Made by a program: the position numbers and the translations under genes. Below are positions 8,812 through 16,729 of a DNA stretch of 64,000 bases, piece by piece; within the stretch, counting starts at the first letter, position 1, and each line of letters opens with the position of its first letter. Origin of the DNA: CAVAWX01 sp963614215 (GTDB taxonomy: Bacteria; Actinomycetota; Coriobacteriia; Coriobacteriales; QAMH01); assembly GCA_963614215.1 (NCBI GenBank), contig CAVECB010000006.1, positions 1 through 64,000 on the forward strand. The letters are read 5' to 3'. The notes under the pieces are model-generated. The model was not told the origin of the DNA and did no database searches. It saw nothing but the letters and a program-made list of their open reading frames with translations.

Positions 8812-9363
8812 CTAGCGGCTCTCCTTGAACGGGAAACCGAACGCCTTGAGCAGGGCGCGTCCGGCCTCGTCGGTGGTCGCCGTCGTGACGATGGTGATGT
8901 CCATGCCGCGGGTGCGGTCCACCTGGTCGTACTCGATCTCGGGGAAGATCAGCTGCTCGGTCACGCCCATGGAGTAGTTGCCGTGGCCGTCGAAGCTATC
9001 GGGGTTCATGCCGCGAAAGTCGCGGATGCGCGGGATGGCCAAAGAGACCAGACGGTCGAAGAACTCGTACATGCGGTCGCCGCGCAGCGTGACCTTGGCG
9101 CCGATGGCCTGGCCTTTGCGCAGGTGGAAGGTCGCGATGGACTTCTTCGCGTGGCAGATCATGGGCTGCTGGCCAGTGATCTGGCGCAGGTCGGCGACGG
9201 CGCCGTCGATTTGCTTGGAGTCCGTGGCGGCGATGCCGACGCCCATGTTCACGACAATCTTTTCCAGCTTGGGCACGTTGTTCACGTTGTCGCAGCCCAG
9301 CTCGGACTCGAGCTTGGCCAAAATCTCGTTTTTGTACTTTTCCCTCAAACGCGGTGTTGCCAT
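8812..9363 (-). CDS. rplE: 50S ribosomal protein L5
   Basis: 183 residues, normal. Family segments include LEKIVVNMGVG, QPMICHAKKSIATFHLRKG and PRIRDFRGMNPDSFDGHGNY. L5 binds 5S rRNA in the central protuberance. A 129-bp gap with a long hairpin separates it from rplX; the E. coli S8 repressor site lies in the same relative position. Confidence 0.97.
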   Translation of the reverse strand: MATPRLREKYKNEILAKLESELGCDNVNNVPKLEKIVVNMGVGIAATDSKQIDGAVADLRQITGQQPMICHAKKSIATFHLRKGQAIGAKVTLRGDRMYEFFDRLVSLAIPRIRDFRGMNPDSFDGHGNYSMGVTEQLIFPEIEYDQVDRTRGMDITIVTTATTDEAGRALLKAFGFPFKESR

Positions 9364-9418
9364 GTTGCTTTCCCACTCCTTTAAATCCGGGGTTTCAGGC
9401 GGGGTTTCCGACCTCGCC

Positions 9419-9461
9419 CCCTCACGAGCCGCGCCTTATGGGATGGACGCGGACGTGAGGG
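9419..9461 (-). promoter_or_regulatory. Extended hairpin in the rplX-rplE intergenic leader
   Basis: Two stacked stems are visible: CCCTCACG (9419-9426) pairs with CGTGAGGG (9454-9461), and inside it CCGCG (9429-9433) pairs with CGCGG (9448-9452), with small internal offsets. There is no T-run on the minus strand. The position just ahead of rplE equals the S8 autoregulatory site of E. coli, so an S8 target is a reasonable guess. The sequence was not compared with the known S8 motif. Confidence 0.4.
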
Positions 9462-9492
9462 CCTTTTCCTCATCGACTAAAAGCGTGCGCCT

Positions 9493-9810
9493 CTAGTCGA
9501 TGTCTTTGCCGCACTTCTTGCAGGTGCGCACTTTGTTCTTGCCGTCGTGCTTGACGCCCACGCGGGTGGGCAGCCCGCAATGCGGGCACACGAGCATGAC
9601 GTTGGAGGCGTCGATGGGCGCCTCGCGCTCCTCAATGCCGCCGCTGGGGTTTTGCTGCGTGGGGCGCAAGGCCTTGTGCACGATGTTGGCGCCGGAAACC
9701 AGCACGCGGCGCTTGGCCGGCTGGCAGGACAGCACCTCGCCCTCGTGGCCGGCGTCCTTGCCCGTGATGACCTTGACCTTGTCGCCGGTCTTGATGTTCA
9801 TGCTGCTCAT
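9493..9810 (-). CDS. rplX: 50S ribosomal protein L24
   Basis: 105 residues. The KOW segment DKVKVITGKDAGHEGEVL is near the N terminus. The C-terminal half carries CPHC and CKKC pairs, the zinc-ribbon-like tail common in Gram-positive L24. L24 initiates assembly of the large subunit. rplN lies 18 bp upstream. Confidence 0.96.
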   Translation of the reverse strand: MSSMNIKTGDKVKVITGKDAGHEGEVLSCQPAKRRVLVSGANIVHKALRPTQQNPSGGIEEREAPIDASNVMLVCPHCGLPTRVGVKHDGKNKVRTCKKCGKDID

Positions 9811-9828
9811 ATCTCGTCCACGCCTCCT

Positions 9829-10197
9829 CTACAGCGTCTCGGGGGCCAAAGAGACGATGCGCAGGTAGCGCTTCTCGCGCAGCTCGCGGGCCACCGGCCC
9901 GAAGATGCGCGTGCCGCGCGGGGCGCCCGCGTTGTCCACGAGCACGGCTGCGTTCTCGTCAAACTTGATGTAGGAGCCGTCCTTGCGGCGGACTTCCTTT
10001 TTCACCCTGACGACGACGCAGCGCACCACGTCGCCCTTCTTCACCTGGCCGTTGGGGATTGCCTCCTGCACGGCGCACATGATGGTGTCGCCCAGCCCCG
10101 CGTAGCGGCGCTTCGAGCCGCCCAGAACCTTGATGCAACGCACCTTGCGCGCGCCGCTGTTGTCCGCGACGGTCAGCATGGTCTGCATTTGAATCAT
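9829..10197 (-). CDS. rplN: 50S ribosomal protein L14
   Basis: 122 residues, exactly the usual length. Signature segments are MIQMQTMLTVADNSGARK at the start and GAPRGTRIFGPVARELRE near the end. L14 forms an inter-subunit bridge and is the binding site of the silencing factor RsfS. It follows rpsQ after 37 bp. Confidence 0.97.
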   Translation of the reverse strand: MIQMQTMLTVADNSGARKVRCIKVLGGSKRRYAGLGDTIMCAVQEAIPNGQVKKGDVVRCVVVRVKKEVRRKDGSYIKFDENAAVLVDNAGAPRGTRIFGPVARELREKRYLRIVSLAPETL

Positions 10198-10234
10198 TGC
10201 GTCTTTATCCTTTCTTCGCCTAGGCGCCGCTTAG

Positions 10235-10501
10235 CTACTTGGCCTTCTCGACGATCTCGACCAGGCGCCAGCGCTTGGTCTTGGACAGGGGGCGCGTCTC
10301 CATGATGCGCACCGTGTCGCCCACGCCGGCCTCGTTGTTCTCGTCGTGCGCATGCAGCTTCTTGGAGCTGTTCATCATCTTGCCGTAGACGCGGTGCGGC
10401 TTGCGCTCGCGAATCTGGACGATGATGGTCTTGTCGTTGGCCGCAGAGACGACGACGCCCTGGCGGACCTTGCGATTGTTGCGCTCTTGCGTTTCACTCA
10501 T
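10235..10501 (-). CDS. rpsQ: 30S ribosomal protein S17
   Basis: 88 residues. The OB-fold protein shows the S17 segments RQGVVVSAANDKTIIVQI and DTVRIMETRPLSKTKRW. It is a primary 16S rRNA-binding protein. Its start is 22 bp after the rpmC stop. Confidence 0.96.
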   Translation of the reverse strand: MSETQERNNRKVRQGVVVSAANDKTIIVQIRERKPHRVYGKMMNSSKKLHAHDENNEAGVGDTVRIMETRPLSKTKRWRLVEIVEKAK

Positions 10502-10523
10502 CGCTTATTCGTCCCCTTTCTTC

Positions 10524-10736
10524 CTAGGACGCAGCGTCTGCTGCGGCGTTGATTTCCCTGGCACGCATCTCGGTGAGGATGCGGGCAATGTCCTTTTTCA
10601 CGGTCTTGACGCGCGCCGTGTTGTCCAACTGGCTCGTGGCCATCTGGAAGCGCAGGTTGAAGAGCTCGGAGCGGGACTCGTCCAGCTTCGTGGACAGATC
10701 CTCGCCGGAAAGCTCGCGGATTTCTGCCGGCTTCAT
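10524..10736 (-). CDS. rpmC: 50S ribosomal protein L29
   Basis: 70 residues; a two-helix protein at the exit of the peptide tunnel. Segments ELFNLRFQMATSQLDNTARV and KKDIARILTEMRARE are typical. Its ATG overlaps the rplP stop codon by one base (TAATG), so the two are translationally coupled. Confidence 0.96.
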   Translation of the reverse strand: MKPAEIRELSGEDLSTKLDESRSELFNLRFQMATSQLDNTARVKTVKKDIARILTEMRAREINAAADAAS

Positions 10737-11281
10737 TACTTGTCAGCACCACCTTTCGCAGCAGCTGCTTCCTTCTCCGCCTCGTGCTCGGCCTCTTCTT
10801 CGGCCTCGACAGCGCGCATGTGCGCGAACTCGGCGGCGTGCTCCTGGGCGAACTCGGCGGCGTGCTCGGCCGCGTGCTCTGCAAAGACCATCTTGCACTT
10901 GATGGGGAGCTTGTTGATCGCAAGGCGCATGGCCTCGCGGGCGACCTCGGGCTCGACGCCGTCGATCTCGAACATGATGCGGCCAGGCTTCACGACGGCC
11001 ACCCACTCCTCGGGGTTGCCCTTGCCCTTGCCCATGCGGGTCTCGGCGGGCTTTTTGGTGATGGGCTTGTCGGGGAATATGGTGATCCACACGCGCCCGC
11101 CGCGCTTCATGTAGCGCGTCATGGCGATACGCGCGGCCTCAATCTGGCGGTTGGTGATCCAGTGGCGCTCGAGAGCCTGGATGCCGTAGGAGCCGAAGTT
11201 GATCTTCGTGCCGCCCTTGGCCTGGCCTTTCATCGAGCCACGCTGCACCTTGCGGTGCCGTACACGTTTGGGCATCAACAT
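10736..11281 (-). CDS. rplP: 50S ribosomal protein L16 with long C-terminal extension
   Basis: 181 residues against the usual 137-144. The first about 135 residues are normal L16: start MLMPKRVRHRKVQRG, then RIAMTRYMKRGGRVWI and ARMGKGKG-like and PGRIMFEIDGV segments. The remaining about 45 residues are an Ala/Glu/His-rich tail with repeated EHAAE and EFA units, then an acidic Glu/Ala stretch, ending KGGADK. The tail is predicted helical and is continuous in frame, with no sign of a frameshift. Its role is unknown. The gene overlaps rpsC by one base and rpmC by one base. Confidence 0.95.
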   Translation of the reverse strand: MLMPKRVRHRKVQRGSMKGQAKGGTKINFGSYGIQALERHWITNRQIEAARIAMTRYMKRGGRVWITIFPDKPITKKPAETRMGKGKGNPEEWVAVVKPGRIMFEIDGVEPEVAREAMRLAINKLPIKCKMVFAEHAAEHAAEFAQEHAAEFAHMRAVEAEEEAEHEAEKEAAAAKGGADK

Positions 11282-11994
11282 TAGCCGTTGCTCCTCTCAC
11301 GACGTCCGCGGCCGCGACGCTGCACGGAGCTGCCCTCGAGGGCAGGGTTGCTGCGCGTCTGGCCGGGGAGAACCTCGCCGTAGTACACCCACACCTTGAT
11401 GCCGCACGAGCCCATCGTGGTGTTGGCGGTGGCGAATCCGTAATCGATCATCGCACGCAGGGTGTGCAGGGGCACGCGACCCTCGCGATACCACTCGCGG
11501 CGGCTCATCTCGGCACCGCCGAGGCGGCCCGAGCACTGGATGCGGATGCCCTTGGCGCCCGACTTGCGGGCAGATTGCACGGCCTTGCGCATCGCGCGGC
11601 GGAAAGCCACGCGACCTTCGAGCTGCTCGGCGATGGACTGGGCGATGAGGTTGGCGTCCAGCTCGGGGCGCTTGACCTCGACGACCTCGACGGAAACCTT
11701 GGACTCCGGTCCTGCAATCTTTTGCAGCTCGTGGCGCAGGGCGTCGACCTCGGCGCCCTTCTTGCCGATGACGATGCCGGGGCGCGCGGTGGTCAAGACG
11801 ACCTTGACCGTCTCGCCGGCGCGCTCAATCTCGATGCGCGACAGGGCGGCCGAGGCCAGCTTCTTTTCGATGTGCTGGCGAAGCTTGATGTCGTTTTCCA
11901 GCGTGGACGCGTAGTCCTTGCCGGCGTACCAGCGGCTACGCCAGTTCTCGGTGATGCCGAGGCGGAAACCCGTCGGCTTTACCTTCTGACCCAT
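11281..11994 (-). CDS. rpsC: 30S ribosomal protein S3
   Basis: 237 residues. The N-terminal start MGQKVKPTGFRLG, the KH domain with GIVIGKKGAEVDALR at about residue 75-90, and the C-terminal segment GRLGGAEMSRREWYREGRVP are diagnostic. S3 lies at the mRNA entry channel. The C terminus ends in a basic RRGRGRRERSNG tail. Confidence 0.97.
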   Translation of the reverse strand: MGQKVKPTGFRLGITENWRSRWYAGKDYASTLENDIKLRQHIEKKLASAALSRIEIERAGETVKVVLTTARPGIVIGKKGAEVDALRHELQKIAGPESKVSVEVVEVKRPELDANLIAQSIAEQLEGRVAFRRAMRKAVQSARKSGAKGIRIQCSGRLGGAEMSRREWYREGRVPLHTLRAMIDYGFATANTTMGSCGIKVWVYYGEVLPGQTRSNPALEGSSVQRRGRGRRERSNG

Positions 11995-11997
11995 GCT

Positions 11998-12339
11998 CTA
12001 GGCCTCCTCTCGGTTCGCAACGACAATGGTGATGTGGCTCGTGCGCTTGTTGATCGGCGAAGCCGAGCCTTTGGCGCGCGGGCGGTAGCGCTTGATGGTG
12101 GGGCCTTCATCGACGAAGGCGCGCTTCACCACGAGGTTTTCGGGACGCAGGCCGTGGGCGGTCTGCGCGTTGGCCGCGGCGGAGTTCAGCACCTTCAGCA
12201 CGACCTCCGAGATGGCGCGCTCGGAAAAGCGCAGCGTCTCGATGGCGGCGGGCACCTCCTTGCCGCGAATCTGGTCGACGACCATGCGCGCCTTGCGGGG
12301 CGAGACGCGCACGTATTTGGCGATTGCCTGGGATTCCAT
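11998..12339 (-). CDS. rplV: 50S ribosomal protein L22
   Basis: 113 residues, normal. The start AIAKYVRVSPRKARMVVDQI and the C-terminal beta-hairpin RYRPRAKGSASPINKRTSHI that reaches into the exit tunnel are clear. Changes in this hairpin confer macrolide resistance in other bacteria; none can be judged here. It lies 3 bp ahead of rpsC. Confidence 0.97.
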   Translation of the reverse strand: MESQAIAKYVRVSPRKARMVVDQIRGKEVPAAIETLRFSERAISEVVLKVLNSAAANAQTAHGLRPENLVVKRAFVDEGPTIKRYRPRAKGSASPINKRTSHITIVVANREEA

Positions 12340-12355
12340 GCTCTCTCAACCCTTT

Positions 12356-12616
12356 CTAGTCTGCGCGGTGGCCGCGGAACGTGCGCGTAGGCGAGAACTC
12401 GCCCAGCTTGTGCCCGACCATGGACTCGGTGATGTAGACGGGGACGTGACGGCGCCCGTCGTGGACTGCGATCGTGTGGCCGACCATCTCGGGGAAGATG
12501 GTGGACGAACGGCTCCATGTCTTGATGGCCTTCTTCTCGCCAGCCTCGTTCATCGCGACGATGCGCTCGAGGAGGCGCGGCTCGACATAGGGGCCTTTTT
12601 TGAGACTTCTGCTCAT
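12356..12616 (-). CDS. rpsS: 30S ribosomal protein S19
   Basis: 86 residues, slightly shorter than the usual 92 but complete. The start MSRSLKKGPYVE and the segments IKTWSRSSTIFPEMVGHT and VPVYITESMVGHKLGEF are unmistakable. S19 contacts tRNA and S13 in the head of the small subunit. It is 26 bp downstream of rplB. Confidence 0.96.
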   Translation of the reverse strand: MSRSLKKGPYVEPRLLERIVAMNEAGEKKAIKTWSRSSTIFPEMVGHTIAVHDGRRHVPVYITESMVGHKLGEFSPTRTFRGHRAD

Positions 12617-12642
12617 GTACTCTGCTCCTTTTTCTGCGCGCT

Positions 12643-13473
12643 CTATTTGCGGCGACGGCGGACGATGAGGCGGCTCGTCGCGTTCTTCGGGTTGCGGGTG
12701 CGATGGCCCTTGGCCGGCTGACCCCAGGGGCTGACCGGGTGACGGCCTGCGGTCTTGTTCTTGCCCTCGCCGCCACCGTGCGGGTGGTCGACGGGGTTCA
12801 TGACGGTGCCGCGGACGGTCGGGCGCACGCCCATCCAGCGCTTGCGGCCGGCCTTGCCGATGTGGATGTTGGCGTGCTCGGCGTTGCCGACCTCGCCCAC
12901 CGTGGCGCGGCAGTCCAGCAGCACGCGGCGCATCTCGGAAGAAGGCATGCGCAAAATGGCGTAGCCGCCCTCCTTGCCCATGAGCTGGATGGAGGTGCCG
13001 GCCGAACGAGCCATGGCGGCGCCGTGGCCGGGCTGGAACTCGACGGCGTGCACGAGCGTGCCAACGGGGATGTTTGCCAGGGGCAGCGCGTTGCCGGGCT
13101 TGATGTCGGCGTCCGGGCCGCTTTCCACGGTGTCGCCCACCTTCAGCCCCTTGGGGTGCAAGATGTAGGCCTTGGCGCCGTCGGCGTAGTGCAAAAGCGC
13201 GATGCGAGCCGAGCGGTTCGGGTCGTACTCGATCGTCGCGACCTTGGCCGGAACCCCGTCTTTCACGCGCTTGAAATCGATCTTGCGGTACTGGCGCTTG
13301 TGGCCACCGCCTTGGTGGCGGGTGGTAATGCGCCCGTAGCAGTTGCGGCCGGCCTTCTTAGGCAGCGGCTCGAGCAGCGACTTCTCGGGCTTGTCCGTCG
13401 TGATCTCCGCGAAGTCGGAGACCGTCTGGAAGCGACGACCCGCAGAAGTGGGCTTGTATTGCTTTACTCCCAT
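12643..13473 (-). CDS. rplB: 50S ribosomal protein L2
   Basis: 276 residues from the ATG at 13473 (MGVKQYKPTSAGRR), which has AAGGAG nine bases ahead; a longer in-frame start at 13515 has no support. Family segments are RHQGGGHKRQYRKIDFKR and the C-terminal MNPVDHPHGGGEGK, which contains the histidine close to the peptidyl-transferase centre. A 176-bp gap with two hairpins precedes the gene. Confidence 0.97.
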   Translation of the reverse strand: MGVKQYKPTSAGRRFQTVSDFAEITTDKPEKSLLEPLPKKAGRNCYGRITTRHQGGGHKRQYRKIDFKRVKDGVPAKVATIEYDPNRSARIALLHYADGAKAYILHPKGLKVGDTVESGPDADIKPGNALPLANIPVGTLVHAVEFQPGHGAAMARSAGTSIQLMGKEGGYAILRMPSSEMRRVLLDCRATVGEVGNAEHANIHIGKAGRKRWMGVRPTVRGTVMNPVDHPHGGGEGKNKTAGRHPVSPWGQPAKGHRTRNPKNATSRLIVRRRRK

Positions 13474-13577
13474 TCCAAAACTCCTTCGTGTCCGATTGCC
13501 GAAAACGCCTGCCATGGGAAGGGGAGGCGGTGCATCCTCCCGAGCAGGTTCGACCCCGGTCCTACCACGGCTCCGGG

Positions 13578-13638
13578 CGTTTTTCTTGAAGCGCCCGAAA
13601 CCCTTTCAACAAACCCGCCCCGTAGCACCCGGGGCGGG
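13578..13638 (-). terminator. Paired hairpins between rplW and rplB
   Basis: CCCGCCCCG at 13614-13622 pairs perfectly with CGGGGCGGG at 13630-13638; on the minus strand the stem is followed by TTTGTTG. A second, weaker stem (CGGGCG/CGCCCG, about 13574-13597) lies further on. The pair fills the 176-bp gap between the rplW stop and the rplB start. It looks like a weak terminator or attenuator, but the T-run is short. Confidence 0.45.
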
Positions 13639-13649
13639 GACGTGCCGAA

Positions 13650-13937
13650 CTAGTCTTGCTCTGCGAACAGCTCGATGGAATCGCCGTCGACCAAGGTGAC
13701 GACTGCCTTCTTCCACGTGCGCGTGCTCCCTTTCTGGTAGCGGACGCGCTTGGGCTTGGGCTTGACGTTGGAGGTGTTCACCTTCAGCACCGTGACGCCG
13801 AAAATTTCCTCGACGGCATGGGCGATCTCTATCTTGTTGGCGGCCTTTGCCACCTCGAAGGTGTAGCGGTTGAGCTCCTGCATGTCCATGGAGCGCTCGG
13901 AGATGACCGGGCGGATGATGATGTCGCGTGCCAGCAT
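13650..13937 (-). CDS. rplW: 50S ribosomal protein L23
   Basis: 95 residues. The start ARDIIIRPVISERSMDM and the segment KIEIAHAVEEIFGVTVLKVN are typical. L23 is the docking site for trigger factor and SRP at the tunnel exit. Its start codon overlaps the rplD stop by one base. Confidence 0.97.
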   Translation of the reverse strand: MLARDIIIRPVISERSMDMQELNRYTFEVAKAANKIEIAHAVEEIFGVTVLKVNTSNVKPKPKRVRYQKGSTRTWKKAVVTLVDGDSIELFAEQD

Positions 13938-14560
13938 TACTGCAACACCCCCTCGACGTACTTGGCGGCGTTTTGGCTCATGACGAGCGCGCCGCAGTCG
14001 AGCAAATCGAGCGTGTTGGCCTCGCTGGCGCCGATGACGCGCACCTTTTCGACATTGCGGAAGGACAAAAACGCGTTCACGTCGTCGTCGTCGACCACGA
14101 CGGTCGTGCGGCCGGAGACCCCGAGAGCCTTCAAGAAGGCGACGGCGTCTTTGGTGCAGGGCTTGTCGAAGGAAAACTCCTTCACAACAAACAGCTCGTC
14201 GTCGGCTGCCTTGCCGGAGAGCGCCGAGCGCATGGCCAGCTTGACGACCTTGCCCGGCACCTTGAAGGCGTACGAGCGGGGATGCGGCCCGAAGACCACG
14301 CCGCCGTGGCGGAACTGCGCCGCGCGGGTCGTGCCCTGGCGTGCGCGACCGGTGCCCTTCTGGCGGAACGGCTTGCGGCCGCCGCCGGAGACGCCGGAGC
14401 GGGTGAGGGTGGAATGCGTGCCCTGGCGACGCGCGGCCTGCTGGCTGCGGACGACCTGGTGCATCGCGTGGGTGTTGGGCTCGATGGCAAAGACCGCGTC
14501 TGCCAGCGAAAGCGAGCCGGCGGCCTTGCCCTTGGAGTCGACCATCTTGATATCTGCCAT
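13937..14560 (-). CDS. rplD: 50S ribosomal protein L4
   Basis: 207 residues. The long loop that lines the exit tunnel is present (RRQGTHSTLTRSGVSGGGRK, then PFRQKGTGRARQG). In E. coli L4 is the repressor of the S10 operon; whether that holds here is unknown. It lies 14 bp after rplC. Confidence 0.97.
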   Translation of the reverse strand: MADIKMVDSKGKAAGSLSLADAVFAIEPNTHAMHQVVRSQQAARRQGTHSTLTRSGVSGGGRKPFRQKGTGRARQGTTRAAQFRHGGVVFGPHPRSYAFKVPGKVVKLAMRSALSGKAADDELFVVKEFSFDKPCTKDAVAFLKALGVSGRTTVVVDDDDVNAFLSFRNVEKVRVIGASEANTLDLLDCGALVMSQNAAKYVEGVLQ

Positions 14561-14574
14561 GATCTACTCCTCCT

Positions 14575-15195
14575 TTACGCCATACGGATCTGGACGAGGG
14601 CGCCCTTGCCGCCGGGGACGGCGCCCTTGACCAAGATGAGGTTGTTGTCTGCGTCCACGCGCACGACGGAGAGATTCTTCACCGTGACGCGCTCGTTGCC
14701 CATGTGGCCGGGAAGGCGCATGCCCTTCCAGACGCGGGCGGGGTAGGCGCACATGCCGACGGAGCCGGGTGCGCGATGGAAGTGGTGGCCGTGGCCACCC
14801 GGGCCGCCGCCGAAGCCGTGGCGCTTGATGACGCCGGCGAAACCCTTGCCCTTGCTGATGCCGCTGACATCGACTTTCTCGACATCGGCGAAAGCCTCGA
14901 CCGTGAGCTTGTCGCCCACTTTGTGCTCGGAGGCGTCCTCGACGCGGACCTCGCGCAAATAGCGCATGGGTGCGACGCCGGCCTTGTCGAAGTGGCCTTT
15001 CATGGGCTTGTTGACGTGCTTTTCCTTGATGTCGCCAAAGCCAATCTGGACGGCCTCGTAGCCGTCGGTGGCCTTGGTCTTTACCTGCGAGACCACGCAG
15101 GGGCCTGCTTGGATGACCGTGACGGGGACGATTTCGTCGTCTTGCCCCCACACTTGGGTCATTCCCAGCTTGCGGCCGAGAATCGTGCTGACCAT
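14575..15195 (-). CDS. rplC: 50S ribosomal protein L3
   Basis: 206 residues. The start ILGRKLGMTQVWGQDD and the conserved segment FHRAPGSVGMCAYPARVWKG identify L3, one of the first proteins to bind 23S rRNA. AAGGA lies almost against the ATG. It is the first gene of the ribosomal cluster here: the usual preceding gene, rpsJ (S10), is absent from the upstream sequence. Confidence 0.97.
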   Translation of the reverse strand: MVSTILGRKLGMTQVWGQDDEIVPVTVIQAGPCVVSQVKTKATDGYEAVQIGFGDIKEKHVNKPMKGHFDKAGVAPMRYLREVRVEDASEHKVGDKLTVEAFADVEKVDVSGISKGKGFAGVIKRHGFGGGPGGHGHHFHRAPGSVGMCAYPARVWKGMRLPGHMGNERVTVKNLSVVRVDADNNLILVKGAVPGGKGALVQIRMA

Positions 15196-15583
15196 TCCTT
15201 GCCTAACTCTTCAGGCGATCTTGCAATGTGGGGCGTCCGGTATGCCCCGTGCAGCGGATCGCAGCTTCATCGCTCCTCCCCTTGCCCGCGAAAACGAGGC
15301 GCCGGGAGGCCGACCTTTCCTGCGGCGTGGCACCCGTGTCCGGGCGCACGACGCACCATGCCCGTTTGGGCACAGCCCGTCCACTATAGGGCAATGGGTG
15401 CGCGGATGCTAGAAAAATTTTCAATTCCACGCCACCGGGTGTATCCTTGCGGTGAAGGGGCGGGTGAATCGCGCGGCGCTGCATGCGGGCGCGTGCGCGC
15501 GAAGGGGCGGCGGCGTAGGCGGTGAAGGTGAAGCAGAGACGCGATACGCGGACAAGGCGCAAAGGCAGGGGCGAAGGGGCGGC
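15196..15583 (-). other. Leader and promoter gap upstream of rplC
   Basis: This 388-bp gap separates the ccm operon from the ribosomal genes. All six frames were inspected for S10 and none matches. On the minus strand a TATAGT -10-like element lies at 15383-15388 with an AT-rich patch (GAAAATTTTTCT, about 15410-15422) further upstream, giving a leader of about 180 nt. A small stem GGGGC/GCCCC lies close to the gene (about 15226-15247). It probably holds the main promoter of the cluster. Confidence 0.5.
15383..15411 (-). promoter_or_regulatory. Candidate promoter of the ribosomal cluster
   Basis: On the minus strand TATAGT (15383-15388) is a 5/6-type -10 element. The hexamer 17 bp upstream (TAGCAT, 15406-15411) is a poor -35, but an A/T-rich UP-like stretch lies immediately beyond it, as often found at strong ribosomal promoters. 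Position and composition carry the call; the -35 match does not. Confidence 0.35.
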
Positions 15584-15793
15584 CTACTCCTCCCCCCGCG
15601 CCACTTCCTGCCCTTTCTCCATTTTTGCGAGACGGGTCTCGATGCGCGCCAGGTCGCGCTCGTTTTTGCGGACGCCGCGCGCGAAGATTGCGACGAAGAC
15701 GAGCAGCGCGACCCACACGAGCACATAGGCTGCAATCACATACGGCGCGCTCGGCAAAACGGCGCTGTAGACAGATGCGAGCAACGGGTTCAT
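15584..15793 (-). CDS. ccmD: CcmD-like small membrane protein
   Basis: 69 residues: a hydrophobic span of about 25 residues (about 17-40, APYVIAAYVLVWVALLVFVA) followed by a charged, coiled-coil-prone tail rich in Arg/Glu. Small single-span proteins of this shape directly after CcmC are CcmD, which helps release holo-CcmE from CcmC. Sequence identity in this family is low, so the name rests on size, topology and position 16 bp after ccmC. Confidence 0.7.
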   Translation of the reverse strand: MNPLLASVYSAVLPSAPYVIAAYVLVWVALLVFVAIFARGVRKNERDLARIETRLAKMEKGQEVARGEE

Positions 15794-15809
15794 AGGAAAA
15801 GGCCTCCTT

Positions 15810-16709
15810 TTAGTCTATGTTCTCTTCGAGGGCGTCTTTCAAATCGGCGATGCGAGCCGCGACGGCTGCCTGGCGCAGGCGCAGGCGGTAGAGCGCCCAG
15901 CCCACGAGCACCATCCCTGCAAGTGCGAGCAGCAGCGCAAGCACCATGTCGGCCGTCATCCCGCCGCCGCTGCGCACGATGACGGGATGCGTCGTGTTGG
16001 GGATGAGGCGCGTGACGGCAAAGCATATGGGCACGTCGACGAAGGCGAGTATCCCAAAGACCGCCGCCAGCACACTACAGCGCTCCTGGCCGTCGAAGGC
16101 GCGACGCAAGACGAAATAGGCGATGCAAAGCAGCAGCAAGACGAGGTAGGTGGTCAGGCGCGGCTCCCAGGTCCACCACACGCCCCACTCGAAGCGCGTC
16201 CAGGCGATGCCGGTGGCCATGGTGCAGACGATGAAGACGAGACCCACTTCCATGGCCGTGCGCGCGCGCAGGTCCCAGACGGTCCGACGCGTCTTCAGGT
16301 AGGCGGCAGAAAAGATGGCTTGGCAGAGCACGGCGGCAAACGAGACGAGCGCCACCGGCATGTGGAAGTAGAAGATTTTCTGGCTGAAGAGCAGCTGGTT
16401 TTGGACCATGGTATCGCCCACGAGCTCGGGCACGACCTCGGCCCCGAGCACGAGCGGCGCGATGGTGAACGCGCAGATGAAGCCGGCCGCAGACAGAAGG
16501 GCGCCGAACACGACTGCGAGTTGCTCGGGCACAAGCGAGCGGGAGCGGACAGGCGCGGCTGTATCGGGCATCTCCGGCTTTTCGGGCATCGCCGAGCTTT
16601 CGGGTGCCGCTGCATCTTCGAGCGTCGCCTCGCTCGTTTTCGCAGGACGCCCCTCCGGTTCATGCATGCTGCCTTGCCCATCTCGTTTTTCCACGTGTTT
16701 CATCTCCAT
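15810..16709 (-). CDS. ccmC: Haem exporter/lyase subunit CcmC
   Basis: 299 residues from the ATG at 16709; a second ATG at 16703 is also possible. An acidic, Pro/Glu-rich N-terminal stretch of about 55 residues precedes six hydrophobic spans. The tryptophan-rich haem-handling segment WGVWWTWEPRLTTY is present, with histidines in conserved flanking positions (FYFHMPVA and NTTHPV). CcmC loads haem onto CcmE on the outer face of the membrane. It overlaps the end of ccmB, so the start is close to certain within a few codons. Confidence 0.9.
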   Translation of the reverse strand: MEMKHVEKRDGQGSMHEPEGRPAKTSEATLEDAAAPESSAMPEKPEMPDTAAPVRSRSLVPEQLAVVFGALLSAAGFICAFTIAPLVLGAEVVPELVGDTMVQNQLLFSQKIFYFHMPVALVSFAAVLCQAIFSAAYLKTRRTVWDLRARTAMEVGLVFIVCTMATGIAWTRFEWGVWWTWEPRLTTYLVLLLLCIAYFVLRRAFDGQERCSVLAAVFGILAFVDVPICFAVTRLIPNTTHPVIVRSGGGMTADMVLALLLALAGMVLVGWALYRLRLRQAAVAARIADLKDALEENID

Positions 16710-16729
16710 ATCGGTCGCGTTTACCCCCT

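Noticed and set aside
15196..15583. rpsJ (S10) upstream of rplC
   Set aside because: All six frames were inspected and none contains S10 segments.
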